A DNA stretch of 64,000 bases. Origin: Candolleomyces eurysporus. Its lineage: Eukaryota > Basidiomycota > Agaricomycetes > Agaricales > Psathyrellaceae. The notes under the pieces were generated by a model. It was not told where the DNA came from. It searched no databases and saw nothing but the letters and a program-made list of their open reading frames with translations. The stretch lies in NCBI GenBank assembly GCA_027579435.1, contig JANBPK010000847.1:1-64000 (forward strand), given 5' to 3'. Positions 32,945 to 44,900 of the stretch are shown in pieces; positions within the stretch are counted from its first letter, which is position 1; each line of letters starts with the position of its first letter. The position numbers and the translations under genes were made by a program.

Positions 32945-34958
32945 ATGGGTATCGACGGCCTCATCATCTTGGACAACGCTGGGTTCGTGATTCTCTGTCT
33001 TGGTTTTCTTTTCGTCCTAACATATGCACTGAAGTCGATCCATCATACAGTCCGGATTTCGGTCGACAGTTCCTGCATATCCATTGCTACACATCGACGC
33101 GGTCAACAATGCTTTAGCTTCGGTCAGCCGCCCCACAGATGTAGACCCGGTCCTACAAGTTCAGCATCCTAGCAATGAAGACACACCTAGTGCATGTTGT
33201 CACGTTGCTTGTGGCGATCTGCGGATACTCTGCTCCATAAGTGGGAACGGTATGTGTTCTGGATGTACAGGCGTTTGACCACTCGGGGCTGACGATGGTG
33301 CAGCCGACCCTCTATTGGGCTTTGCCTTTCTTCAAACCTTCATCGATATCTTCCAGGAGTATTTCGGAGGCATTTCCTTGGCGATAGTCAAAGACAACTT
33401 TGACGTCGTCTACCAGGTACGCTCATGACCAGCACTTGGCCATGGGAAGAGCCCAATGCTAATGACGAGATAGCTACTTGAAGAAACACTGGATTCTGTG
33501 GGCCATCCATTAACCACTTCGCACAACGCCCTTCGCGATATTGTTCTACCACCGTCACTATTCTCAAAGCTGCTCAATGCTGCCAGTGCCAACCTGGCTG
33601 CGATTGGTGCAGGTCCAGTCCACGCACCCCCGGTCGGACCGTTCTCTTCTCCCATCCCGTGGAGGAAAGCCGGCGTCAAGTATGCCAGTAACGAGATGTA
33701 CATCGACGTGAACGAGGATTTGAGGGCGATTGTCAACAAGTAAGGGACACTTCTACGTGACAAGCTCATGACTGACGGATATCCCAGGCATGGTGTACCA
33801 CTGACCAGCAGTGTGTGCGGCAAGCTCGACGTTGCCTGCAGATTATCTGGTGGGTAATTTCTCCCGTTCCTTTCCCACTTATACTAACTGCAGTCGAAAA
33901 TTAGGAACACCGGACTGTATACTGACATTCACAAACCCCCAGGTGCTGGCGGATTATTCATTCCATCCGTGTGTACGGTACGTCTCCTACCGTCTCTGCC
34001 CACATTCTCAAGTATCAATGTTCGGAACACATTTTCTAGATTACAAAGATGGACGAGGGAGAAATCCATGTCTTTCGTCCCCCCAGACGGCCACTTTGTT
34101 CTTGCCGAGTACCGCTACACACCCAACCCCAATCCCAGCTCCGCTCTGAGGTTTGCGAATCCGTCATCATCTGGGGCGGCAGGTGCTGCACCTAAGGAAG
34201 CTGTCCCTATCCCGTTTGCGATCAAGGCTAGATTCGAGATAGAGGATGCAACAGGTACGAGATGAACGGGCGTTTCTTCACTTTGGGACTCCTCTCCTAA
34301 CATCACGTATCCGAATCGCAGCCTCTTTCAACCTTACGTTCTCATCACGCCTTGCCACACGGCCCATAGAGCAAGTGGTCATAGAGCTAAACTTGGGTGA
34401 AGAGGCCCATGCTATCAAGTGTGTCGCTTCCCGTGAATCAGGTGGACTGGGCCGGGGCCTCAGTTCTCTCGAAACGGGGATGTCCGCATCGTCCTCTGCA
34501 TCCTGGGCCTTTGATTCGCGCAAAAAGGTTGGTTGGCTGTTTGTTTGATTCGTGGCGCCAAAGTTTTTTCTCCCTCTCTCTTCTGTGCTACGGTCTTTTG
34601 ACGATGCCGACTGAGCAAAAGCTGACCCCCGAGTTTACTTTTACTCTCTGTACAGGTTCTTCGATGGGAAATCCCCAATGTGCCTCCATCAACTCATTGG
34701 AGCTTGCAGGGTTCCTTTGCTGCTACTTCGTGGGTCTCCCGTTCCTTACGATGGCGAGAGGTTGTCTGACCTTGGGTTCTCCGACTTTCTAGAACTGCGC
34801 CACCCCGTCCATCGCACGCAATCCAAGTTCGTTTCGAGATACAGTCGCATACTTTCTCGGCGTTGAAGGTGGACCAACTGAAGATTACTGGAGAGTCTTA
34901 TAAACCTTACAAGGGAGTTCGGGGGCGGTCGACTGGGAATGTTGAATGGAGATGGTGA
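32945..34958 (+). CDS. APM3: AP-3 adaptor complex mu subunit (Apm3)
   Basis: Medium subunit of the AP-3 coat that sorts cargo from Golgi/endosome to vacuole. Exon 1 (32945-32986) encodes MGIDGLIILDNAGF; further exons give SGFRSTVPAYPLLHIDAVNN, FLQTFIDIFQEYFGGISLAIVKDNFDVVYQLLEET (longin-like N-terminal domain), then PWRKAGVKYASNEMYIDVNE, which opens the mu homology domain. It ends with QVRFEIQSHTFSALKVDQLK and a Trp-rich C-terminus at 34958. PWRKAG and the linker without a mu1/mu2 signature favour mu3. The first intron boundary is the least sure, since the usual RPIIQ stretch is absent. It follows Ara2 by 139 bp on the same strand and converges on sti1 80 bp downstream. Confidence 0.88.
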
Positions 34959-35037
34959 GCACGGGACGCAAAATGGATTAGAATAGTGTACATTGGCAGT
35001 GATGTATTACATGGAGAGCAGAAGGGCTACCAAACGC

Positions 35038-37293
35038 TTATCGAGTTCTGATTATACCGGCATTGATCAGTTTCTGAATCTTTGTACGAACGGTGGGGTT
35101 CTTCAAATGGTCCTGGAGGGCATTTGGATCACTCTGTGCCTGCTGTAGAATCTGCTGCATTACGGGGTCCGTCATGATATTCTAATACAGAGGTGGTTAG
35201 GCAAGATAGTATGGTGAAGATGGCGTTATCACTTACAGCGACCTCTGGATCCCGCATTGCACGAGCGAGCGTTTCCTCTTGCGACTCTGAGCCTCGTTGT
35301 TCGTAGAGCGCTTGCTGAATCTTGAACTCCTGTTGTTGGATCTCCTTTGCATGCTGGCCGTCCGAGTCGTGATCGGTAGCTTGTTGGATGGCCTCCAGCG
35401 CCTTAGTATTCTCCCGCATCCCAAGCAGAACGTTCGATTTCCGAATGTAAGCCTTGACTGAAAGATGATTATAATTATGAGTGAGCGGGCTGAAAGTGGA
35501 AAAAATGCGAGCTCAACGCCACACACCGAACTTGGGGTCGACCTTGATTGCTTCCTCCGTGTCTTTCAAGGCCTCGGGTAGGGCAGCCAATTTCATGTAA
35601 GCGGCGGCACGGTTATTGTAGCCCCTAGGATCGGCAGGGTCTCGCTTGATACTTTCCGTATAATCCTTGACAGCGCCGGCAAAGTCGCCAGCCTTGAATT
35701 TGGTATTTCCTTCTTCTCTGGCAGCTGCGCTCCTTTCGGGATCGATATAGGCTTTACGGTCCGCTTCTGCCTTGGCCTTCTCGACCTCCTTGAGCTTGTT
35801 GAGGATATCGGAGGTTCTGTGCTCTGTAAGGGACTTGTTGAAGAATTTGACGGCATTCTCAAAGTCGCCCTTGCGTTGGTAGGCGGTCCCAGCCCGACCG
35901 TACGCTTTGGCGACCAATTTATAATCTGCCCGCATCTACAGCACAGGGGTATTAAAAGCCTGTTTGACGAACCTCCAAAAGAAACAAGCGGAAACGTACC
36001 CCTCGACCTTCCTCAACGGCTTTATCGCAGGTTTCGATGGCCTTGTCGTAGTCTCCCTTTTCGAAATGAGCGGCTGATATAGAACGGATAAGCAATTCGC
36101 ATGAAGAGGGAAATGCGATACGAATTGCTACAAACCTGCCAAATTGGTTAGATAAGTGATATCCTTTGGCCAGGCATCCCAGGCAAGCCCAAACTGCTTG
36201 ATCGCTTCATCAAAGTCTCGCTTCTTGTAGGCTTCAGCACCAGCTTGCTTGGCAGCTGCGGCGTCTTTTTTCGCCTGAGCTTCTTCTGGGTCTACATCCT
36301 CTGGTTGCTCTGCTGGGGGTGCAGCAGGAGCAGGGGTAGGCTTGCTAGAAGACGATGATGCGGCAGGTGGAGATGCCGGACGTTCTTTGAAGCCTTCAGG
36401 GAGATCGTTTGAGCCCTCTTCACGTGTAGTTGCTGACATATCGACGCCCATTAGCGCCCCGAGAACTTCGATCATCCGGGGGTCCTGGAGGGCACTGTCG
36501 ATGTGAAGGAGCGTATAAGTACAGCTTTTTGAACAAATTGGTAAACGCAACGTACTCGCTTGCAAGTCGAGGGTTCCGCTGCAGCAATTGAATCTGATGA
36601 TCCAAATTAGGACCTTATCCACTGCGAGCGCTAATACAGTTCACACCTTTTGTACGAACGCAGGATCGGAGAGATGCTTCGCAGTTCGAGGATTGGAAGC
36701 AAGTTTCCCCAAGATGTTAGGATCAGAAAACAGGTTTCCGAAGGGGGAGGATTCGTCACCGCCCTCAGATGCAGCTATACCGAGAGATCAGAAAAATCAT
36801 GATTATGGAAGCTCGGGGCCCAATGCAAACCTTTGGCGTCCTTGACTTCTTGCAATCCTTTCCTCAACGCAGGACTATCTTCCAGTTTCAAGCCGGCTTC
36901 GTAAGTGGTGATGGCCTCGTCGTATCGTCGTGAGCCATGCAAAGCAGCACCCTTCCTGGCGTAACCTTTTGCCCACGAAGGGTTTACTTTGACACACTGG
37001 TTTTTTGGTGTTTCAATTCAGGCCTGATATCGCACGCGTCAAAAGCTGCTCACCTCTTCAGCATCTGCGAGTGCACCTGCCCAGTCCTTCTTGCCAGCCT
37101 TGGCTGCGCTTCGATTGGACCACAGGACATGGTTCTTAGCATCGATTGCTATTGCTTGTGAAAAGAGATCAATAGCCTTGTCCCAGTCTTTGGCGGCAAA
37201 CGCCTTGTTGCCCTGGTCTTTCAGCGCGTTTGCCTATTATCGATTTTCAGTTGTGGGTCAGGGGCGATGAAGGGTGGTACGTACGTCAGACAT
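35038..37293 (-). CDS. STI1: Hsp90/Hsp70 co-chaperone Sti1 (Hop)
   Basis: Cytosolic TPR scaffold that hands clients from Hsp70 to Hsp90. It starts MSD, then ANALKDQGNKAFAAKDWDKA and repeated TPR helices (LWSNRSAAKAGKKDWAGALA; VNPSWAKGYARKGAALHG), a DP1/STI1 segment (LFSDPNILGKLASNPRTAKH), a Pro/Ala linker, TPR2A and TPR2B (AGAEAYKKRDFDEAIKQFG; GNTKFKAGDFAGAVKDYTES; GYNNRAAAYMKLAALPEALK) and a final DP2 ending TKIQKLINAGIIRTR. The order TPR1-DP1-TPR2A-TPR2B-DP2 is complete, and carboxylate-clamp Lys/Asn/Arg residues are visible. Several GT-AG introns interrupt it; the first follows codon 3. A three-unit heat-shock element lies about 80 bp upstream. Confidence 0.96.
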
Positions 37294-37374
37294 AGCGTGT
37301 AGTATGTTTTGTAGAGGAGATAGAAATAGAAAAGAGCTGAAGACGGATTTTAATATTAATCTGTTTGAAAGACT

Positions 37375-37389
37375 TGAAAGTTCTAGAAG
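37375..37389. promoter_or_regulatory. Heat-shock element upstream of sti1
   Basis: Three alternating perfect pentamers (tGAAa gTTCt aGAAg) form a canonical HSF1 binding site 82-96 bp upstream of the sti1 start codon. sti1 is a classic heat-shock gene in fungi, so the placement fits. The site is read directly; factor binding is inference. Confidence 0.7.
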
Positions 37390-38662
37390 TTACCGTGCCA
37401 TCAACCCCTTTAGAAACCCTAACCCAGCTGGGCGTTATCTCCCTCCTCACCAGCCCGTGGACTCCGAGGGACGTTGTTCACAATCTCCTCGGATTTCCCA
37501 CAGTTGTTGGTCCTGATGTACGAAATACGTCCTTCGCAACTGCGACACGGAACGAGGACACCCCCNAGCTGGGGAGTTGCATTGCATGAACAGGGAAAAA
37601 CGTCTCAATGTCCGCACCCCAAATCGATATCTGAATCTTGAGCTCCGGTGCCAGGTTCCGACCGGCCGACCACGTTCTTTGGCTGTCGAATTCGGGCAAT
37701 CCGGATACCAGAGCCAAACCAAAGCACCTTGAGGAAGAGAAAGCATCGGTGAGAAGTTCTGGATTTGCATTACAATTACATTGAGCACCTTAACCTTGCG
37801 CTTGCAGTCGCACTCGAGGTTGGTCTGGTGATGACAACACAAACGGGGCTTGCATGCTATGGTGGCGGGGAACACGCTGCTTCTTGTGTTGAACCTTGAG
37901 CTACTCGAGTTAATAACGGTATACTCCTAATTTACCCGTCTGATTGGCTCTTGGTTTTATGGCCTCCACGTCTCGCGACTGGGGCGTTGGGTGTCCCGTT
38001 AGTCTGCGGAAAGCCCGCTGTGATGTTCAAGGAATCCCATTCTGGAGAATTTGAAGACTCTGCCTACCTAGTCACAGCGGCATTCGTTCCGTTTTCAAGC
38101 CACTAGTCACGGAGGCAAAGTGCCCGGCTAAGCTGGGATTCTATGTTAGGAAGGGTTGTCGCCGGCGGTAGAAAGCGGTAGAATCAATCAGATTTTGGAT
38201 GTCGAGATGACGGGTCTGTTTTCCGTTCTCGTTTTGGTCGGTGATGTCTGCGTGCTGTGGTTTTGCCGGCGGCACCATCAACATATGGACACAGATACCC
38301 GGGGTTGTTGGTGGGTGAATAATGTTTTTTCTGAAACTGAAAACTGAGGAAATGTACAGATAGTTTATGGGTTGAAATGCAGGTTGCTGCCCAAGACCGC
38401 ACCAACTCCGCACCTGGCAGTCACTCCGGTACGCAAAATGATAGGTGCACCGGCGGCGGTGAAGCGGAATAGGATATTTATTTAAATACGAGAGCAGCGT
38501 TGAGACCCCCTGGGACCTTTGGGAATCGCAGGATGATGCACGTTTTGTGATAGAACTCGGATTGGCATTTCATACCCTCTTTTGCCTCCGAATCCGGTCC
38601 TGCCTTTGATATTCCTTTTTGTCCCTCCTCTTCCCCCAACCACCACCACCACCGCGGTCCTC
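37390..38662. other. Long spacer between sti1 and the Zn2Cys6 gene, with a possible gene remnant
   Basis: Holds the promoters of two divergent genes. On the minus strand a frame open between about 37480 and 37810 reads protein-like (FGLALVSGLPEFDSQRTWSA; ISIWGADIETFFPVHAMQLP) but has no ATG, and upstream it runs into stops. An intron model joining it to 37812-37860 keeps the frame but finds no start. An N at 37566 falls inside it. It could be a decayed gene or a chance frame; I could not assign it. Confidence 0.35.
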
Positions 38663-41469
38663 ATGCCAGACGACCTCCAGTCCCCAGTGACGTCCCCCAC
38701 CACCCAGCGGCCCAAGGCCTCTCGCTCGAACACTACCGGCACCGTCAGGGCGCGCGGCAACTCTCCGCCACCCACGGGCGAAGGCAACAGCGACGGCCGA
38801 CCCCCAACCAAACGGGCTCGCAAGGCAATAAACTGCGAGCCCTGTCGAAACAGCAAGCTCAAATGCGACCGGTGCGCTCCCTCACCCTCTTTGTCGAAAT
38901 GAGGCTCTAACATCGTACAGGAATCGACCGTGTTCTTCCTGTGTATTGCGGGGTAAGTCGTGCTGCATCCGCGCATCCTACGCCTATCGGTTTCTCAGAT
39001 CTTGCAGGTACTTCTGCCAGTTGCTATCAAGACGGTCGAGGGGCTGAAGGTTCCGATCCTCTTGGCCGCGGAGATGACAATAGGTAAGTTCACCGGTCCC
39101 TCGACGCTCTGTTCTCCTTCGCCAGCGCGCTCACCGTGCAAAAAGCTTCACGAGAATCGACCCTGCTCAAGAAATCGCTCGTCTCCGACACTCAATATCA
39201 CTTTTGGAGGCCTATGTATTCCCTGCCCACCGCAATCAGACCCAAGCGCATAGACGGGCAAGTGATGCTGCCTCTTTGATTGTTCCAAAGAAGGAAAATA
39301 CAGAGGCGGAGGGAGAAGGCAAAAATGCTGCGCCAGGAATGCTCGGGAGCCAGGTCCAAGGGGGACTGTACGCAGGACCAACTAGTGCTGCGACCCACTT
39401 GCTCATCGTGCGTGTTCATCTCCAACCGTTGTTCCTCTTCTGACGGATCTTATAGAACGACAAATCTGGCGATTCCGACGAGGCGGAGAGCCGTCATCAT
39501 AGTCAGGATCGCACAGATGACTTCCCCGGTACGGTCGAGTACGACAGGGATCTCCTCGCCATGCTGCCTTCCCTCGAAGTTATTGATGGTCTCATCAGCC
39601 ATTACTTCGACTACTGCAACTGGATCTATAGACACATCAACCAGCAGTCCTTCACGGCGCAATGGGAGCGTTTCAAGAGCGGGACTTCCGCAGACCGGCT
39701 CGTGCTTTCCGCTGCCTGCATCATGATGGCCATAGCCGTTCAATACCTCCCTCAGCAACATCACCTCCTCGAAAATTTCCATGAATCACACGAAGAGCTG
39801 GGCCAACGTTTCTACGAAGTCTCTTCGACAGCACTACAGCGGAGGTTATCGGAAACACGAGCGTACAGTCTGGAGCTTGTCGAGCTCCTTCTGTGTCGAT
39901 CCCACTACCTCACACTATCCAAGACCGACAGTGAAGAAATCTGGCATGTTCGTGGAGAGTTGATCACCATTGGAATGGCTATGGGGCTCCACCGCGATCC
40001 GGGAAAATGGCGAATGCATAGAGATGTTGCGGAGAGGAGAAGATGGGCATGGTGGCATATTATCTTACTTGAGCGGTACGTTTCGCGCCCTAGCCTCGTT
40101 CTATCTCTCATGTGTTATCGTCAGATGGCAGGCATTCATGTTTGGGCGACCGCTGGCCATCGCATCCCACCACTTTGATACGCAACTGCCTTCTTACTGT
40201 GACCCGTCGGTGGATAAAACAGGCCGGCTCTACCTGCCCAATATTGCCTTATTTAGGCTGGCCTTCATTCTGAGCGATATCATGGACGACGCAGTATCAG
40301 TTCGACCGGTACCTTACGAGAATGTCCAAGCAAACGATCGTGCCCTTCAACAATGGATGGAGAATCTCCCCCCAGAACTCGATCTGGACGAATACCGCGT
40401 TGCACGAAGTCTGGCATCTTCTAACCTTGCCACGCGAAGGCTAGGAGTTCAAAGTGTCATTATCCGCACATCCTATTATCACATCCGCTTCTCCCTCCAT
40501 CGACCATACGCCAGCGCCAACCCCAATATAACTCCTCCACCTTCATCGGCCAATAACAAAGCATCAAATATCAGCCCGGAGCGGCAAGCCCAGTCTCTCG
40601 AAATCGCTGTCGGTGCTGCAGACAAACTGATAACGATGGTTGGACAATCGCGGCCGGACTTCTTGGCCAATTCTGCCCTTGCCGTACCGGGGCATATGAA
40701 CTGGGGTCCTTTCCATTGCTTCTCGGCTGCCATGTTCTTCTCGTTTCAGCTTATCGCTCACCCTGAACAACCTGGTGCGGGTCTCTTCCGACAGAGCATA
40801 CGCAAAGCGATTACTACGATCGAGCAGTCACGAGGGACGCCTCTGTCCGACAAAGCTTTCAACATCCTTTCAGCCCTGACACCCCTCTATTCCCCCGAAT
40901 TCTCCCAAACCTCCCCCGAAGAGAGAGACAAGTTACGTGCTCAGAAACTCGGTGTAGTGAAAAAGCTCGCCTTCCCGTATCATGATTCACATGATCCCCG
41001 GCGGTACGGGGACTCGCCATCTACGCGGGGGACGGTGGGCTCCCCGGCCAATTCTAGCTCTTTGAGCCCACCAGCCCAGATGATCTCCGCCCTCCCACAG
41101 CAGTACGAATCAATACCTTCGCATGCCATGTCTTCGTTGCGGACGGGAACCAACATGTACCCCCAGCAACAGAACGTCCAGACCCATCTTTCGTCCGTGT
41201 CGGAGTCGCCACAACCGCATCCACAGATGGTTACTCATCCCCAGAGTTTGGCAGGTGTTTCGACATCATATTCCAACCCATCCTCGTACTTGTCCCAAGG
41301 CCAGGTGTACGCGGACCCGTCGAGGTACATGTCGTATGTCCACCCGGTCGACGAGGCAACGATGTGGGGAGCTGCCGTGGGATTCGGCCAAAGCGAGTGG
41401 ACGCAATTCTTGGACGGCTTCAAACCCGAAGTTCAAGCAGCCAACGGTCGACATATACACTCTACATGA
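38663..41469 (+). CDS. Zn2Cys6 fungal transcription factor (Fungal_trans domain)
   Basis: Nuclear Gal4-type regulator of unknown targets. Six exons (38663-38871, 38921-38952, 39008-39083, 39146-39407, 39456-40075, 40125-41469) give 847 residues. The binuclear zinc cluster near residues 56-84 is assembled from three exons: CEPCRNSKLKCDR, NRPCSSCVLRG, then TSASC, with six Cys. A short coiled-coil linker (EIARLRHSISLLEAYV) follows. The middle-homology region carries MAMGLHRDPGKWRMHRDVAE, RRRWAWWHIILLERWQAFMFGRP typical of Fungal_trans. The C-terminal 200 residues are Ser/Pro/Gln-rich, as in activation domains. The ATG at 38663 is used because the upstream frame has only non-ATG starts. No metabolic cluster adjoins it. 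Confidence 0.92.
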
Positions 41470-41905
41470 TGAGCTATGATCTCTGACGTCTTGATGTTCT
41501 GTTCTGATGCTATACCTCGCTCCGATACCTTTCTTACCCCCATTCATACCTCTTCTTGCGCGTTTCTCCTTTATATCTATTGTTATCACTAGTTCTCCTT
41601 CCAGTGCTGCCGTCGCTTTTTTTTNGCTCCATTTACATAGCCTATATTTCTTGAGGGAATCTTCCCTATTTTATCTCATGACTGACTCGGTTTTCTTCAT
41701 TCCGCCTCCTTTTCCTGCCATGCGTATGTATCGGTAGTTGCTTACGTTTGTATGATAGCAGATATAAAGCTCCATGTACACCTTTGATGAAATGGACAGC
41801 TTAAATAGAACTGATTGTCTCGATTCTAGAGGAGATCTTGAGATTGTGAAATGGAATACTCTACACGAAACCAAGTACAAAACAACAAACAATTCGTGAT
41901 GATTA
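41470..41905. other. Convergent intergenic region
   Basis: 3' flanks of the Zn2Cys6 gene and of the nucleoporin gene. Pyrimidine-rich, with one unresolved base (N at 41625) after a T run. No gene seen. Confidence 0.45.
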
Positions 41906-44900
41906 TCATGCTGAGGCGTGGCTCAGCTTTTGCACGCGCTTCATCCGGTTGGCGATTTCGTTCCGGAGCTGCGAGAGGAGAAGAGGAGGCTTGGGGAGAG
42001 AGGAGGCGGCGACAATGACCTGGTCTACAAGGGTGTAAGGAAGCCAAGTTGATGACGCATTCCCTGGTGAAGGTTCCCGAGTAAGCCGCTGGTCACTCTG
42101 CAAATACACCACCACATCCGTTTCAGTTCCGAGTTTCGAGGCTAATTAATGAACGATGGGGCACGAACCTTCTTCACGAGATCTAGCATATAGGAAACGG
42201 CATCCTCGATGTTCTCATAACGCAAGCTCAGACGAATCAAGTATTCAGGGTGATGATTCTGGAAAGGATCTCGATAGTGAGCTTTATTACAACACCACGC
42301 ATTAAGGAAACCCACCTGAATGATTTGGAGCAGCCAGGGTGGAGGCGGAGATGATCGGTCGAGACTGATAATGGTCTCCAAGCATGCCTTTGTGTATCGA
42401 TAGTCGGTGTCTGCCCCATCGTGCCTTTCCAAAGACTGGCGCAAGAACCGCCATGCCCGATCAGCAGTTGAACCCGACCAAGTAATCGAACTGTCTGTCA
42501 GTAGCCAGTCAGAGTCCACGGGCCTAAGCAGGTCCATCAATAATGAGCATGAAAGGCCAACGAAATGAGAACATACGGGGATATTTCAGAGTTCTTCGAC
42601 AGACGAATGCATTGCGCCGTTAAGTTTGTGAAGAGGTCCGTCATGTCGACTTTCAATGCATTGGCTACAGTTAACGCCTGGCTGAAGAGATTAAGATGGA
42701 CCAGACGGAGCACAAGCACCGAGGGCGGCAGAAGAAACTCTGCAATCTTCAATGAGATTCCTTCCCGGTCTGTGATATAAATAAAACGTTACCTGGAGAA
42801 TTGAGCAATTCGGGACTGCGTTTGATAATGGCAATTTGAGCTGACAACAAGGTGTGCTGGCGTTGTATATCGGCAAGGTGGACAACCTGGGTTTCATATT
42901 TTGAGGATGTGAATTTCGACTCTGGAATGTACTTTGACGAGGTTCCACGTTTCCGAGCCTGCGGCGAGGTGAGACAAGTGAATTAACAGAAGAAAATCTC
43001 ACTCACAGAATCACCAACCACGGGTAAGATCACCCATTGAGAGTTTTCGTCGACAAGGATCAATGCGTTGATGGCAATAGAATAGGAATCGAGTTGTTCC
43101 TCTCCGAATGAAATGAATAAATGGACGTTCGTGATGATCTCCTGTAGCTTGATTGCTCTTTGATACATGACCAGAGCAGCTGCTACAGTGTCAACATAAT
43201 GGTTCAAAGAAAAAGGCATGAGTCTTACCGTTGCGGTATTCTCCTCTCTGAATATACCAGGTATACAGAATTTTGGAATAACTGGGTTGTAGTCGCGGGT
43301 CGACGTTCCGGGCTTTGAATGAAAGGATCGATTCAACCTCCTCTGAAATTCCAGCGAAATCGAATGTCATCAATTTAGCAACGGCATTTTCTTCGCACAT
43401 TCGGAGCGCTAACTGGCCAGCGAACTCTCGCTTCCTGATTTCGACGAGTTGAGGATCAAAAAGCATAGTGAGCTATACAAATGCACTCACTGTTTTTCAT
43501 ATGGCATAGCCATCAAAGCAGCGTATGCTTCTTCGTAGAGTCCAAGATCAGCAAAACCTTTGGTGATTGTTGCCCACAGCGAAGAAGTGTCAGTGCCCAG
43601 CGGAGCCGTCGATATGGCCATTTGAGCAAACTGTACTTCGTAGCGAGTCAACATGTGCGTCTTGAACAGTTCAGACACGAAGAGATAGTAAGCAAAGTGG
43701 GATTGGATGCTGTGTGCGGCGGGGAGGAGAGAAGTCAGCGCCTCGATATCGTCAGGGGACAATGCATTATCAGGTCCTGGAAAGGGGTAGGCCCTCAGCG
43801 TCGAGTTGATGATAGGATGAGAGACACGTACCAAAGCTGCCGGCTAACTTCTCAAAGAGTTGAGCGGCCTCGTCAAACCGTCCGATCTGGAGCCAAACTT
43901 GAGCGAGAACAAAGATCGCTGACGAGGTACGCGGTAAACAGCTGAGGAGTTCACGGGCGACGTCGTAGAATTTGAGTAGGCGGAGGCGCTCGCAGAAGAC
44001 AACCTCGAACTTGGTGGCGTACGATGGTGAAACTGATTGGAGTAGGCCGGAAGTGTCGAGGAAGGTATGTGCGATGACCGAAATTCCACCAATGGTCGAG
44101 GATTGGGCGAGTAGGAGGTATACCAATGACGTAGGAGCAGAGGAGGGGATTCGATTATGCGACACGTCCATGTTGCGCATTCGAGAAACGACATCGTCAT
44201 CAAACGATCCTTCCACTTCCTTGAGAGGCCTTTCTGCTGGCTGCTGAGATACATAGCGGAGCATTGCTGTTCCTTTGAAGACTGCGAATACCTCGGCAAT
44301 GAGTGAAACATCCCATTGAGGGAGATCATTGGAAAGATAGAGCAGGAGGGTGATCAAGGATAGAGACAATTGGTATCGAGCTTCCACCGAAATGGCGGTG
44401 TACCTTGCGGTGAGACCTCGTGCCCAATCTGATTGTGTGGATGGAAGGAGAGTTGAGAGATCAGCCTCATCGTCTTCCCGCTTAACAACATAATCCAAAC
44501 TGCCGATGGCGTCTATTGCTGCACGCGTGGCCCTGTCGAGATCGCCAATGCTTTGCAAACGTCCGGCAAACCAGCTGGCAGATCCTTCATCCAATGTTTG
44601 CTGCACTTGCAGTTTGTTGGCTTGGTCCTGAAGGATGTCGACCAACGAGAATCCAAACTCTTGATGGATTAAATCGATGGCACGACCCTCGAGGTTCGAC
44701 ATTAGCTCAGGACCCAACTTCTGTCGCAGTGCTCCGGAGACGGCAAGAATGTCGAATGAGGCATCTGTTAGATGGTCGCTCTCGATGAGGCGCTGAAGGT
44801 ATATTGCCATGTCTTCGATAACGAGCGAACCGGCACGTTCCCTTTCAATGACAATGACATCATCGGGACCTCTTGAGCCAAGAACCAACGGCCATCGGGC

